Assembly (NCBI GenBank): GCA_033807775.1
Contig: JAWVWS010001019.1
Span: 1 to 64,000, forward strand
Source of the DNA: Saussurea involucrata
Taxonomy: Eukaryota; Streptophyta; Magnoliopsida; Asterales; Asteraceae
DNA length: 64,000 nt
Direction: 5' to 3'
Shown: positions 1 to 10,794 of the stretch, piece after piece
Layout: every line of letters begins with the position of its first letter
Position numbering within the stretch: the first letter of the stretch is position 1
Position numbers and translations under genes: made by a program
The notes under the pieces: model-generated
What the model was told of the DNA's origin: nothing
What the model saw: only the letters and a program-made list of their open reading frames with translations
Database searches by the model: none

Positions 1-1551
1 TTTCTCTTCGGTCATAATTTTCAAAGATTCAATGCAAGAATTGTTTATCTCTTCTAATTCTTCTATTCTCTTTTGCATTTTCTCTTTAGTATCAATCAAA
101 ATCATCTTTTCATCTTGAATATTTATTTTAAGAGATTTTATTAATTTTGATTGATCATTATTAATTTCTTTTTCAGATAGTCGTTTTGAGCGAAGCGTTC
201 GAATAGCATTTACGACATTATTCATCTGAGATAATAAAAAATCATAATCGAATTTAGAAGGTACCTCAGATTCATCGGTTGTGTTCTCATCGTCATCCTT
301 ATCATCATCACTCGCATCGTCTCCTATAAAGCAGTTCATGGCACTCTCTTCATTTAGAGACTCATCATCAGAATAATCCAAGAAATACTCCTCTTCCACG
401 AGTAGAATAGTGCCATTCTCCTTCTTTTCCGCTAACTCCAATTTCTTTTTATAATAAGAAGTATCACGCACAACCTTCGTCCTACAATCTCTTGCTATAT
501 GCCCCGTTTTTCCACATTTGAAGCATGTAACTATCTTCTTTTCATCTTCCTTCTTATTTTCAAACACTTTGGTAGTATCAACCTTTGGGACATAGCTTCC
601 ACTTTCTTGATTAACTTTCCTGGATCCCGAAGTAAACCTCAAATTATTATTACTTCCCGAACGATTCTGATACCTTTTCTGAAAATGTTGCGTTAGAAGT
701 ATCATTGCTTTTTCGAGCTCTTCTCCATCATCTTCCACATTACCATCGAAAGCATTCTCCAAAAGAGTCTTCTCGGCAAGTTGATTAGCAAGTAAAGCTA
801 TCGGATCAACGGCTTTCCCTTTACTCTTTTTGTCTAACTTTTCCTTCTTTGCTTTGACCATGTCTTCATCCGTCATGAGAATTTCATATAATTCTTGAAT
901 TTGCATAGTAGATATTCTCACATCGTTTCTAAGACGGTGGCAAGATTTGTTCCACTCCGGTTGTAAAGCATTTAGAAACTTCAAATTAGCTTCCAACTCC
1001 GTCTTGGTGACTTTTATCTTATAAAGATCATTTATCACCCCCCAAAAGCGATCAAAAACACTTTTTAATGACTCGTTCTCTTTGGCCTTGAAACCTTCAA
1101 AGTTGTTCATAAAACGCGTTTGTCGAAGTTGAGTTGCAACCGCGGAACCTAACATGATTTTCTCAAGTTGAGACCACATCATTGTTATATTATTTTTATA
1201 ACAATCAATTCTATTATATATGTGGTTTGGAAGAGCTTGAATGAGAAAAGACTTTGCTTCCCTATCTCCTTGACATCGCAAATTTTCTTCCGGTGTATAA
1301 TCTTCGGGTTTCTTTAGAGATGTTGAAGCCGGAGTAGTTGCGGTAGCCGGAATATTGACATACGGTTTTACAAACGGACCTTCCATCAATGATTGCATAA
1401 TGTTTGCACCATTATTTTGCGATTCCACGAAATTGATGAAACGATCTTGCCATTGCGAGAACTCGTTTTCATTTATAAGCACCGGAGGACGAATATTTGA
1501 ACCCAACGACATCATTATATCGTTCTTGTAAAAACTCTCTTGATTAGCCAT
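1..1551 (-). CDS. Copia Gag polyprotein N-terminal part, cut by the left window edge
   Basis: The frame is open from an ATG at 1551 (minus) to the window edge, 517 codons without a stop. It shows the UBN2-type copia Gag layout: an N-terminal region with LINENEFSQWQDRF, a helical Gag core (about residues 70-240), then a CCHC zinc knuckle (CFKCGKTGHIARDC, complement of about 488-530) and an acidic Asp/Glu/Ser-rich stretch. Gag packages element RNA into cytoplasmic virus-like particles. The start lies about 800 bp downstream of a tRNA-Met primer binding site and LTR on the same strand, as expected for the first ORF of a Ty1/copia element. Protease, integrase and RT would lie left of the window. 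I see no stop or frameshift, so this element may be fairly young. Confidence 0.88.
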   Translation of the reverse strand, partial: MANQESFYKNDIMMSLGSNIRPPVLINENEFSQWQDRFINFVESQNNGANIMQSLMEGPFVKPYVNIPATATTPASTSLKKPEDYTPEENLRCQGDREAKSFLIQALPNHIYNRIDCYKNNITMMWSQLEKIMLGSAVATQLRQTRFMNNFEGFKAKENESLKSVFDRFWGVINDLYKIKVTKTELEANLKFLNALQPEWNKSCHRLRNDVRISTMQIQELYEILMTDEDMVKAKKEKLDKKSKGKAVDPIALLANQLAEKTLLENAFDGNVEDDGEELEKAMILLTQHFQKRYQNRSGSNNNLRFTSGSRKVNQESGSYVPKVDTTKVFENKKEDEKKIVTCFKCGKTGHIARDCRTKVVRDTSYYKKKLELAEKKENGTILLVEEEYFLDYSDDESLNEESAMNCFIGDDASDDDKDDDENTTDESEVPSKFDYDFLLSQMNNVVNAIRTLRSKRLSEKEINNDQSKLIKSLKINIQDEKMILIDTKEKMQKRIEELEEINNSCIESLKIMTEEK

Positions 1552-2347
1552 GGTCAACAGAAAGTCAGAACTGAAAAACGTCAGAAAGTAAACAAGACAG
1601 AAACTCGCAAGCCAAAGATGCGAAACGCAGAGAAACTCGCAAGCCAAAGATGCGCAAAGTGGAGAAACTCGCAAGTGACTGATGCGAAAAGTAGCCTTGG
1701 ACACAGAAATCTGACAGATCACTTTTCGCAAGAGAAGCTTGCGAAAAGTTTCAGAAAGCGGGTCAGTGGGTTGCGAAAAGCTGAAAATTCGGGAATGAAG
1801 CTTGCGAAAAGCAATGAAAATCGGGCCTTTGCTCTGCGAAAAGAAGACTTGGACGAAGAACAAATCTCAAAACGATGAATCTTGCGAAAAGCTGATGAAG
1901 GTTGCGAAAAGTCTGGATCTAGCGAGATTCGACTGAAAAAGCTAGAAATCACTTAAATCCTCAAAATCACTGAAATTAAACTATGCATAACAGTTCGAAA
2001 TATGGATTCGAACACTTCTTCTTCATAAAAAAACCTCTGAATCTCAAAAAATAAAGATCGAACAGTGTATTTTCACGAACAGACCAAAAAATCAGAAAAA
2101 TACCAAATTGAAGCTTAAATCCTTCGAATTAGTCCTCGAATCTTGAAGAAGAAGAGATCTACTACTGAAACCGAATCCAAAGATCCAAAATGCACACCAA
2201 ATCGATCAAAAATCAGAAAATTTTGATCAAATTTCAAGAAAATGAGATTTTCTTGATGAAATCAGAAAATCAATCGAATTTTCTTGCAGAATTCATCAAT
2301 ATCTTCATGATTGATCACTGAAAAACTCCTCTAAAATCTCGAATCCT
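1552..2347 (-). other. 5' leader of the left copia element, with repeated GCGAAAAG motifs
   Basis: This untranslated region lies between the primer binding site and gag. Its gag-proximal part (about 1600-1910) holds many copies of the decamer TTGCGAAAAG (plus strand) and a directly repeated ~38-bp segment with CTCGCAAGCCAAAGATGCG at about 1605 and 1645. The rest is A-rich. No convincing ORF is present. It could include RNA packaging or translation signals, which is an inference. Confidence 0.6.
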
Positions 2348-2359
2348 GCTCTGATACCA
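2348..2359 (-). other. Primer binding site (tRNA-iMet)
   Basis: The minus strand reads TGGTATCAGAGC, complementary to the 3' end of plant initiator tRNA-Met. It lies 2 bp inside the LTR edge at 2362. Confidence 0.9.
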
Positions 2360-2361
2360 AT

Positions 2362-2551
2362 TGTTAATCCAAGATCATTCAAGATAGAGAGAGAATTTCT
2401 AGTGAGAGAAAGTATGTCATCTCTATTAAGCACAGTTATGTTGCAAAAGCTTACAAAAGGGTTTATATACCCTTGACTAATACAAAGTCAAACTAAGGAA
2501 AGTAAGCTAATATATAAAAGACCTTTATTACAACATATTATAGCATTAACA
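2362..2551 (-). mobile_element. 5' LTR of the left copia element (190 bp)
   Basis: The segment is bounded by the inverted termini TGTTAAT and ATTAACA. It lies 2 bp from the PBS and contains a TATA box (minus GGGTATATAAACCC; TATATAAA at the complement of 2462-2469) that would drive the genomic RNA. The partner LTR is outside the window, so the TSD cannot be tested; the right flank is GTACC. The element is inserted into an older retroelement ORF remnant whose reading frame starts again at 2552. Confidence 0.85.
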
Positions 2552-3600
2552 GTACCGATCATATTTCTAGCTTCATCTTCATTCACCCATTTGAGGATGG
2601 ATCATAAGTAAGGGATATGGTTGATATGAAGTTCAGACATTCTCTGGAAGCAATACTGATCTTTACAGTTACTGAACATAAGGCCTAGCTCACGAGTTAG
2701 AAGAACAGTTCCTGAAGCATAAGAACCTTTCCCTGGAAGGGATAGGTTCAACTCGAGATGTCACAATCAACATCTATGTTGAAAGAACCGATTATGAATT
2801 TGAGATCGGACCGGGAGAGTGGAAGTTTATTGTCTTCGACTTCAGTTGCTTTTCTTCTGCATGGAGGCTTCAATGGTAGAGGAGGAATCTTGACGATCTT
2901 GGACACTTTGTCGAACAACTTATTCAGATGGTCTTCTACATATTCTTTGTACTTGGACTTTGACTGCTGAATAGCGTCTATGTTTTCTACCCACTCATCA
3001 AAACCATATTTCCATAGGTGAGATGAGTAGTCCGTGACATGAGCTTTGTTGTCTCTGAAGATGACCATGGTGACCACAAGACCACCATCTTTGATTCTGC
3101 CAGCTATTGTAGCTTTGATGATCTTGTGCGGGCTGAGTCTTATGTCCACATTGTTTTTACACCATCTCAGCTCCATTTCTTGTTTTTCAACTCATTTTTT
3201 CTTCCTCGGCTTGTTTTAGTAGTTGGGCTTGAACACCAATGGGATTTTCTTCTTGATGTTTGCCTCAGAGAGAGCTTGAGTAGCCAGAGCAAGAGCCAGT
3301 TTGACACTCCTCTTGTGAAATGCTAAGGCTTTTTCAACATTTATCGACTCCTCTCTTTCAGCGTCAGTAAGGAAGCTCAGATCATCTTCAATATTGGTGT
3401 GTGACGGAATCTTGATTCGAGACTTATTCATTTGTGCAATTATTTCAGTCATCATCTTCGACTCTTCAACTTCTGACTTTGGAATAATAAGTGAAGGTCT
3501 TCGAGGGTGAGGATTAAGGCTTGTCTCTATTTCATCTTCTTCATCAGTCTATGGGATGTAGACTGAGATTATTGGTTCTTCATCGATACGCGAATGTTGA
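2552..3600 (-). pseudogene. Remnant of a SIRE/Maximus-type accessory ORF (ORF3-like)
   Basis: Broken minus-strand frames here match exon 2 of the accessory gene at 25979-27232 in order. Matches include EEPIISVYIP near 3590, QSKSKYKEYVEDHLNKLFD near 2930 (QSKSQSKYKDHV-type region in the intact copy) and KGSYASGTV plus FQRMSELHINHIP near 2650 (FQRISELPITPIE in the intact copy). Stops and frameshifts separate the blocks. The match continues to position 2552, where the copia LTR begins, so the copia element split it. It is probably a relic of another SIRE-like element; no LTR of its own was found. The function of the family is unknown. Confidence 0.75.
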
Positions 3601-4639
3601 GATTATTGGTTCTTTAAACTTTTTAGATGTTGGTATCTAAGAAGATGACTCGGGCAGGGGAGAGGATGCGTTGGATACATGTGGAGGTGAAATTGGTAAG
3701 TCCACATAGTATGGTAGGTTTGAATGAAGAGGTAGGAGAGACCATAGATGTTGAGGATCACCGATTGGAGGAGGAGAGTATTGAGTTAAGGCGAGACATA
3801 TCTGAATGAAACAAATTCATTGAGTGAGACAGATTCATTACTTTCAATGAAACATTTTATTTAATGAAACAGATTCATTAGGTATGGTTTTATTTGACTA
3901 TTTACCTAAATGAAACAAATTCATTGAATGAAATAGATTCATTTGGGTTATTGAACGTGGATCGTTTGTTTTTGGTGAAACTCTTTCATTTGACTATTGA
4001 CTTGCTTTTATAAGATGATATGTAAAGTTTTCTATTCTACCATATGATTTGATTTCAGCCAATAACCATTGATCTCATATGTATCTCTATTTCTGATCAT
4101 TATGTTGAATATCTACTTTGGGTGTTATTGAATTTGAATATCAACCGCATATCCAGTTTTAGATATTCTTGCATAAACAATATGAAATCCACTTTGCATA
4201 CATAGGTTCTTCAAAATGTTAACTTGATCCTAATTAGTGTAAGGTTGACTTTTTCATCTCCCATCTCTAATGCAATCTAAAAATCATACAAGGTGGTAGT
4301 AGCCCAAATTGATGATCTCTTGATTTCCAATCTTATCAAACTAAGAGCTTTTTCAAAAGTGAAATATTTATCTTCTCTTGGGCTCAACAAATGATACAGA
4401 TGAATACAACCAAAATCATTATTATTTAGGTAGTTTGCTTTAGTAAAAGAATATATATATATATATATATATATATGACCATCCTCCTTTATGACTTTAA
4501 AATCAAGGAATTCGTGATCTCTCCTGAATTTCCTCATCTGTACATGTCTCAGACCAAGAATCTTCAAATTTTAGTATACAACCCTTTTAGGTTTTACTCT
4601 TGATCTCAAGAATATCAAGATACATGGCTTTGAACAGGT
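3601..4639. other. AT-rich intergenic DNA, no gene seen; (AT)n at 4451-4476
   Basis: I find no supported coding region. About 3805-3945 holds several copies of the near-palindrome AATGAAACAAATTCATT and variants. A 26-bp (AT)13 microsatellite lies at 4451-4476. The frame at 4277-4567 (minus) spans the microsatellite and may be decayed continuation of the transposase remnant to its right, but I could not align it. Confidence 0.5.
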
Positions 4640-5310
4640 TTGGCTCTGTTACAAGTGTATCCATGTATGCCAATCACATAAGGCTTTCTAAAAAATCCCC
4701 TCATATCCCACCTTTCTTGGCCAATTGCATCCTACGTGACTGTGTAATACCAACTTTCGAACTAGTCGCATGAAACACATTATGACGATCTGTGTAATCA
4801 AGTTGCCGCCTTGAACGAAAAAAAAAATCATTTCCTCGGGCTAATAAAGCATATGGTTATGCCCGACAACCTCGTACTGATCACTCTCTTTCACCTAATG
4901 CACCTTAAAACAAGTGTTACAACATGTTCTCTTAATATTAGAATCACGTCGTTTTCTATCACCAAAACCTACCTCTAGTGAATCAAATTCCTTTTTCAAT
5001 TACATTGTTTGCTACAAACAAACAAAATAACGTGAACGTGTCTGCATCACCCCCACCCAATTTTATTTTTTTTGACAATCTTACGTCAAAACCAGGTAGA
5101 TCAGCGTACTTCCTATACATATTTTCAGCAGACTCAATAGACACAAAAAATCACCAACCTTCGGGGTGCAAGTAATATCCACATTAGGGTACCAAACGTT
5201 CGAACCACTCGGTGACACCATTTCTTCTCGAGATAATGGAACTATTAAGGAACTATTCGTCATTAAACTATCCTTAACTGAAAAATGTACAATAATAAAA
5301 TATAACAACT
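4640..5310 (-). pseudogene. FAR1-type MULE transposase, N-terminal remnant
   Basis: Read on the minus strand in shifting frames, the segment gives the blocks of a FAR1/MULE transposase N-terminus in order: VWYPNVDITCTPKVGDF, then ESAENMYRKYADLPGFDVRL, RDSNIKRTCCNTCFKV with YEVVGHNHMLY (the FAR1 zinc-binding Cys/His region) and RRQLDYTDRHNVFHA. The same blocks occur in the better preserved transposase at 38315-39083 (WIPYVDDTVKIGLG, MKYAEEAGFDVRQ, RRLQYTDFRNVYNG). Several stops (TAG, TAA, TGA) and at least two frameshifts show that it is dead. No DDE or SWIM region was found to its left. It is a separate old MULE copy. Confidence 0.7.
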
Positions 5311-6148
5311 AACAGAAATAGCTTCAATGAAAGCAGTAAAGAAAAATCACTAACATAATTAAACGTAATGAAATTGAAAAAAGAAAGATGTTTGATTCTT
5401 TATTATGAAAATCTATTTAGATGAAAAAATAATGAATGAAACGTTGATGTTCATGTGCATTTAGTTATTGATCATGAAACACAGTCTCATGCATGAACAA
5501 TAATTCAACTAGGAAGATAATGTTACCTTCGGCCACATCTGGGTTTTGGTGAACAAATGCAGAACACCCATCGGCCTAATGTTCTGTGTTGTAAGTCCGT
5601 TGATCGGAAAACCACCGGTGACATACAAAGCGGTAAAAACTCATCGTTATTCATTGAAATACAATCAACTTTAACTATAACTCTTGAATCCTGAATTGAT
5701 AGAGACGAAGATGACTTCTACAATTCGACTATTTAATCCGCTAAAACATTTAAAATTCATCCTCTATTCAGCGGCATAAACGAAAAAAGATTCAAGAAAT
5801 CGACGACAAAAAAATTACAAATTCAAGATAATGAAATCTGCTAAAACACTACCAGCAACTGTATTTTTAAATTTTAATTAAATTCAATCATTGTGTGTGT
5901 AGTTATTATGAAATTGGTCATTGAGAAAAGACATAAAAAATGGTCGAAAATTCTCTCAATGTTATAGGAGGAATTGGATGGTTGTTAGAGGAGGGGAACA
6001 ACTCGTTACAAAATGATGTAGAAATGAGTCCGGATTTGTAGTAAATGAAGTTTAAGGACCCGTTTCATAAAAACCACGAAACCACATAGACCAAAATCCA
6101 TAATTAACTCTAATACTTATATTATTTATTGTTTTTAGATAAATTTTA
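5311..6148. other. Intergenic DNA with a MULE-end-like sequence, no gene seen
   Basis: There is no supported ORF. At about 6040-6115 the sequence (gaccaaaatccataattaac and flank) resembles the right terminus of the TIR element that ends at 7321, so it may be the end of a related, older element. The part between 5311 and 6000 is AT-rich and featureless to me. Confidence 0.4.
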
Positions 6149-7321
6149 GTGTAAATTATGATTTGGTCCATGTGGTTGGCTGATTTTTACGGATTTGGTC
6201 TCTCTAGTTGGCTGATTTTTACAGATTTCGTCCCTAGGCTTCACTTATTATGGATTTGGTGCCAGTGGTATGCAATTCCAGTTGGATTTGGTCCTCCGGC
6301 CTAACGACCGTTTATTTCCTCAGTTAACATTAAGGGCATTTTCATCTTTTTATATTTCTTTCTTTTTAGAATTAAGTTTTAATGATTTTTTATTATTTTA
6401 TCTTTTCTTATTTTAATTGACCATCTTTTAAATGACACTTGTCATAGAATTAACAAAAATAAAAACTTTTCATGTCTCTCTCTTTCATCCTTTCTCCCAT
6501 GCATCCTCTCTTTCTTTCTTCTCCACAGGACCATAGGGACCAAACTGTGTAGTGGGTTCACGGTGGTGGAAAGTTTCATGGAGGGTTTTCGTCCTTATAA
6601 TGTATGTATATATATCGAGTGAACCTACCATACACCACATGTCGGCTATCGGAGATGGTGGATCGTGGTGGTGCAGGAGGGTGAAGGGGGTAAAGGTGCT
6701 AGTGATGCAAGTGGGTGAAGAGGGTGAAGGTGGTGAAGGTGTTGGTGATGCAGTGGTGCTTGTGGACGGAGGTGATGGAGAACAGTGACGAAAAAGGCAT
6801 GAGGTGTCGGGGTGGTCGGTACGATCATTGTCCCTGTGTGTGTGATGTTGGTGGTGGGTTGTTGGAGTTCGACTGTGTGTGGGGGGTGCCAAGGGGGATG
6901 TCGTGAATGATGGTGTGTGATGTGTGTGCTCCGTGTGTGGGCGTATGAGTGTTGCCGGAGATGGGTGGCGGTGGACGTGAAACGTTCGGGGACGAAAGTC
7001 GGAGTTGGGGATGAAAGTTATATGTATATATAATATAAAATATAATATATTAAATAATGTTTATATTTGTCCATTCAAGTTCCAATTTATACATATTGGC
7101 CCCTCATTTAAAAAGTCAATTTAAAAAAATGCTAAAATATGGAAAATGACAAAAAAGACTATTTTGCCCTTGATTTTAACGGACCTGTTAGACGGACGTT
7201 GGGCCGAATGACCAAATCCAACAGAAATTGCATACCACTGACACCAAATCCATAATAAGTGAAGCTTATGGACGAATTTCATAAAAATCAGCAAAATAGG
7301 GACCAAATCCATAATTTACTC
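6149..7321. mobile_element. MULE-like non-autonomous TIR element (~1.17 kb)
   Basis: The first ~200 bp (6149-6350) and the reverse complement of the last ~150-200 bp (7120-7321) are clearly alike. Both run through GTAAATTATG-GATTTGGTCC, CTTCACTTATTATGGATTTGG and GTGGTATGCAATTCC-type blocks. Long TIRs of this kind fit Mutator-like elements. The expected 9-bp TSD is only weakly kept (TAAATTTTA at left, TAATTAATA at right), so the left edge is less certain. The interior (6480-6960) is strongly G-biased on the plus strand (GGTGG, GTGGTGA repeats). It gives accidental ORFs but no recognisable gene. The right edge abuts the Harbinger pseudogene. Confidence 0.7.
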
Positions 7322-7330
7322 TAATTAATA

Positions 7331-7490
7331 TATATGTGATGCTGCATATACAAATACTCGAAGGTTTATGGCACTGAATTGTAACAATAGATAGTGGCTT
7401 GGATATTTCTGTTGTCGACGTGCAATGAACAAGTATGAAAAGTTTAATCATTCTCATGCAAGACTTAGAAATGTTATTGAACGTGTTTAT
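7331..7490 (+). pseudogene. PIF/Harbinger transposase C-terminal remnant, piece 1
   Basis: One plus-strand frame reads CDAAYTNTRRFMAL, then after an in-frame TAG (7392-7394) WLGYFCCRRAMNKYEKF and HARLRNVIERV. These are the conserved blocks of PIF/Harbinger (HARBI1-like) DDE transposases that follow the second catalytic Asp. The frame is broken after ERVY by a TRIM insertion and resumes at 7863. The N-terminal part would have been left of the TIR element ending at 7321, but I did not find it. Harbinger transposase cuts and moves TIR elements with 3-bp TSDs; this copy is inactive. Confidence 0.7.
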
Positions 7491-7857
7491 TGTAACATCC
7501 CAAGCCAACGGTATCATATAATGTCCGCTTTGTCCACACACCTCGACTCATGGTTTTATAACGTGTCTAATAACGGAGGTATCAAGTCCCTTGTATGACA
7601 ACCTTCGTTCTCCTTCCAACCAATGTGGGATCTTACAATCTACCCCCTTTGGGAGCCCAACGTCCTCGCTAGCACACCAGTCCGGTTCCCAGATTTGATA
7701 ATATTTGTAACATCTCAGGTCAACCGTACCAGATACCGTCTGTTTTATCCACGCACCTGGACTCACGGTTTTAAAATGCATCTGATAAAGGAGGGTATCA
7801 AGTCCCTAATTATAAGGCAACATTCGTTCTCTTCCCCAACCAATGTGGGATCTTACA
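7491..7857 (-). mobile_element. TRIM retrotransposon, complete, with TSD TTTAT
   Basis: Two direct ~150-bp repeats (7491-7637 and 7706-7857), each running from TGTAACAT to TCTTACA with the same internal blocks, flank a 68-bp interior. The identical 5-bp repeats TTTAT lie immediately outside (7486-7490 and 7858-7862). On the minus strand the interior begins ATTATCAAATCTGGGAACC, a decayed TGGTATCAGAGC primer site, and ends with the purine tract AAAGGGGGTAGAT. These are all the parts of a terminal-repeat retrotransposon in miniature. It has no coding capacity and depends on proteins from other elements. The LTR text resembles the widespread Katydid-type plant TRIMs, recalled without a search. 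Confidence 0.88.
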
Positions 7858-7862
7858 TTTAT

Positions 7863-7935
7863 GGTGTCCAAAAAAGCACGTTTTACAATATTGAAAAAAA
7901 TGGCACCGTTTTCGTTTGAGGTTCAAAGAGACATT
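7863..7935 (+). pseudogene. PIF/Harbinger transposase remnant, piece 2
   Basis: The frame resumes after the TRIM with a GV..KARFTILKKMAPF-like reading and ends FEVQRDI. This corresponds to the block of Harbinger transposases just before the CxAxHNFIRK motif. The last 16 bases (7920-7935) are repeated at 41352-41367 as the target-site duplication of a SINE. The missing next block lies 33 kb to the right. Confidence 0.7.
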
Positions 7936-7989
7936 TTTTTAAGTATATAATATTTATATACGGCAAATGAAACAAATAAACTCACACAC
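7936..7989 (-). mobile_element. 3' part of a tRNA-related SINE (split by gypsy)
   Basis: Read on the minus strand this is the distal part of the SINE whose pol III head lies at 41262-41351. It ends with an A-rich tail (TACTTAAAAA) directly before the 16-bp TSD at 7920-7935. The gypsy element separating the two halves duplicated CACAC (7985-7989 and 41262-41266). Confidence 0.72.
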
Positions 7990-9507
7990 TGTAACACTCC
8001 ACATTTTCGGGTAACTTCCGTTCTAAGTAATAATTGTAATTTGGGATCCTAATATTTATTCAACCTCACCCTTTGTGACAAGCTTAGTATTTATGTATGT
8101 TAGAGGTGTGTGTGTGTGCATGCATGTACACATGCATGTGCCAATCTTTCCCACGTAACCATTCTAGGTATGATTCTATGTATGCACCCATTCTTTTTCA
8201 TTGGTTCAAAAAGTGGGATGTTGGAATGATGTCAGACCATCGCTGCTACCATCTCATTTAAATTTCTCCTCCTGATTTTGGTTGCAGTCGTTGCTTTCCT
8301 TGCGGTACCATAGTGGCGAGAGTGCCATGGTCACTCTCGCGAATGTCACCATCGCCGGACTTCTATGCTGCCTCTTCGTGATGCTCGCGGTACCAGCTGG
8401 TTGGCGAGAGTGTCGGCGGTTGTGCCGTGTCACTCTCGCGGGTTGGCATTGTCGCCGGCGAATTATTTCATTTAAAGGGCGGCCGATCTTTTCTTTTAGG
8501 GCATTAAATTCCCTCATGCTTGGTTGGTAGCTTCACTCTTTCTTTCTCATTTCTTTCTCGATCGACATCAAGACCCATCCCATCTCTCTCATTTATTCCT
8601 CCTCCTCATTTATTAAGTGGTGATCATGGTTAGCAACTAGGGTTTTGACTTCTTTATTGTTACATACTTCAAGGGAGTGTTCAAGTTTGCAAGCTAAAGT
8701 TTCAAGTCAAGTCTCAAGATCTAGGGTTTTCATTTTTGGCTAGGGTTTCTACAACCTAAGGTAAGATGTCTTGGTATTATCATCATCCTAGATTATGGAC
8801 TTCATTATGACAATTCTAACTATAGTTTTCTTACAAACATTTAGGGTTCTTCAAGATTTGGGGGTTTTCTCTTACAAACCTCATTTGGTGAGCATTTCTC
8901 CACCCCTAACTAAGTATTAAGTTTCTTGTTATCTAGATGAAGGATCTCTCATGGGTTTATATCCTTGTTTGAAAGACTAGGGGTTTCCTTGTTTATTTGG
9001 GTTTGGTTAATACATATTTTATACATATGAACATTCATCTTTTGTGTCAATATGACTTGTATATATACGTATACATACATATATATGTATATGTCCTCAT
9101 ACATATGGATGTATGTACAAATATATATATAGACTTATGTGTAAACGTTATATATAAATGTGAGTATATATATATATACATACATATATAGGGTTGATAT
9201 ATTTTGAAACCATTAAAAAATCTTGCAACTAGTGCAACCCATGATCTAACCATTAATTAATATATAGATGGTCAAGATTAATTTCTATTTTTTTTCAAAA
9301 AAATTAAAATTTTTAATTTACTTCCTTCCATTAATAAAGCGCTAAAGGGCAAATTAGTCAAATCATTTCTGATGCAAATCGGCTAATTCAAGAAACAAAG
9401 ATTGAAGCAGATCATGATCCTGAAATTATCTCCACAGCCACGATTCAGTTTCTTCTTTAACTCCTACATATTCGAGTAACAAATTATTCAACCCTAATCA
9501 ATTGAAG

Positions 9508-10783
9508 ATGGCGGAAAGATTCAGAGGTATGTTTTGAAATCGCTATTAATGTTCTGATTATATCACAATGTTTATCTGTTCATGATTCTTAATTAGGGTT
9601 TTCACCCCACTGTTTTGAATCATCAGGCGGACGGAAAAGCGAAAGAATTATGCTAAAGTACTATTTCTCTCGCTTCAAAAACACTGAAGAAGACCTGATT
9701 CTCATCGATTTAGATGACTCCATCGAAGAACTTCCGTTTCCAGAAGAAAATACACAACTGGAACAACAACCACTGCATGAACCAGATGATATGATTGTCG
9801 ATTTTCTAGGGGCAGATTATCCACCAACAATGGAATCGTTGCCTGTTATGATCAAGGATACCACAACTAATGAAGGTATTTAATCGACATTGGGTTTTAC
9901 TATCGTAATAAAAAACAGGGCAAAAAAATCTCTGTTCTTCAAACATGTTTTATGTTCAAATGGTACAAAAGGGGTTTCTTGTTTGGTATTTAGACAGCCT
10001 GATTTTTTTTAATTTCATAAAACTTAATGGTTGGCTGGGATGAATGGGGCCAATTCATGAATTTGACAATTTATGAATCATATATTTAACATTCATGATT
10101 CACACAGACATGAATGTGAGAAAAACAGATGGGTTTGCTTGTCCAGTAATTCCTATTCATAATGGGGGACCCAATCATGAATTTAACAAATCATGAATCA
10201 TATCTTCAAGATTCATGATTCACACATACATGAATAAAATACATTTTGGGTAACCACATCATTAATTGGACTACTTATGTTTGTTGTGTGATTTCAGTTG
10301 TGGAAGATCTCATGAGAGAGATAACTATGGATGAAAAGGGAAAGCATAAAACATATGCAGAAGGTATTCAGTAGTTATCAGCAGAAGGTAGACATGGAAA
10401 GTGGTATTTAGACAGCCTGATTTTTTTTAATTTCATAAAACTTAATGGTTGGCTGGGATGAATGGGGGCCAATTCATGAATTTGACAAATTTATGAATCA
10501 TATATTTAACATTCATGATTCACACAGACATGAATGTGAGAAAAACAGATGGGTTTGCTTGTCCAGTAATTCCTATTCATAATGGGGGACCCAATCATGA
10601 ATTTAACAAATCATAAATCATATCTTCAAGATTCATGATTCACACGTACATGAATAAAATACATTTTGGGTAACCACATCATTAATTGGACTACTTATGT
10701 TTGTTGTGTGATTTCAGTTGTGGAAGATCTCATGAGAGGGATAACTATGGATGAAAAGGGAAAGCACAAAACATATGCAGAAG
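9508..10783 (+). pseudogene. 5' exons of an Ulp1-family MULE gene, truncated, exon 3 duplicated
   Basis: Exon 1 (9508-9526, ATG GCG GAA) joins through a GT-AG intron (9527-9626) to exon 2 (9627-9875), all in one frame. Exon 3 (10298-10363) is present again at 10718-10783, both with AG and GT borders, encoding VEDLMREITMDEKGKHKTY with one change (E to G). Exons 1 and 2 match the larger MULE gene at 17188-17418 in position, phase and text: the motif RKSERI just after the intron, then FSRFKNTE versus FSNFKNTK. The downstream protease exons are absent. The function of these N-terminal exons is unknown; the acidic exon 2 shows no domain I recognise. Confidence 0.68.
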
Positions 10784-10794
10784 GTATTCAGTAG
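9985..10794 (+). repeat. Tandem duplication of a ~390-bp intron-exon unit
   Basis: Copies at 9985-10374 and 10403-10794 are nearly identical (a few substitutions and two 1-base gaps). They are separated by 28 bp. Each carries an intron rich in ATTCATGATTCACAC motifs plus exon 3 and its splice sites. Confidence 0.88.

Noticed and set aside
6485..6906. Overlapping ORFs in the first TIR element
   Set aside because: They result from strong G/GT bias. The predicted proteins are low-complexity Pro/His/Thr or Gly/Val/Glu.
8254..8530. Paired ORFs on both strands at 8254-8530 and 15432-15705
   Set aside because: They are the same LTR segment in both gypsy LTRs and are non-coding repeat sequence.
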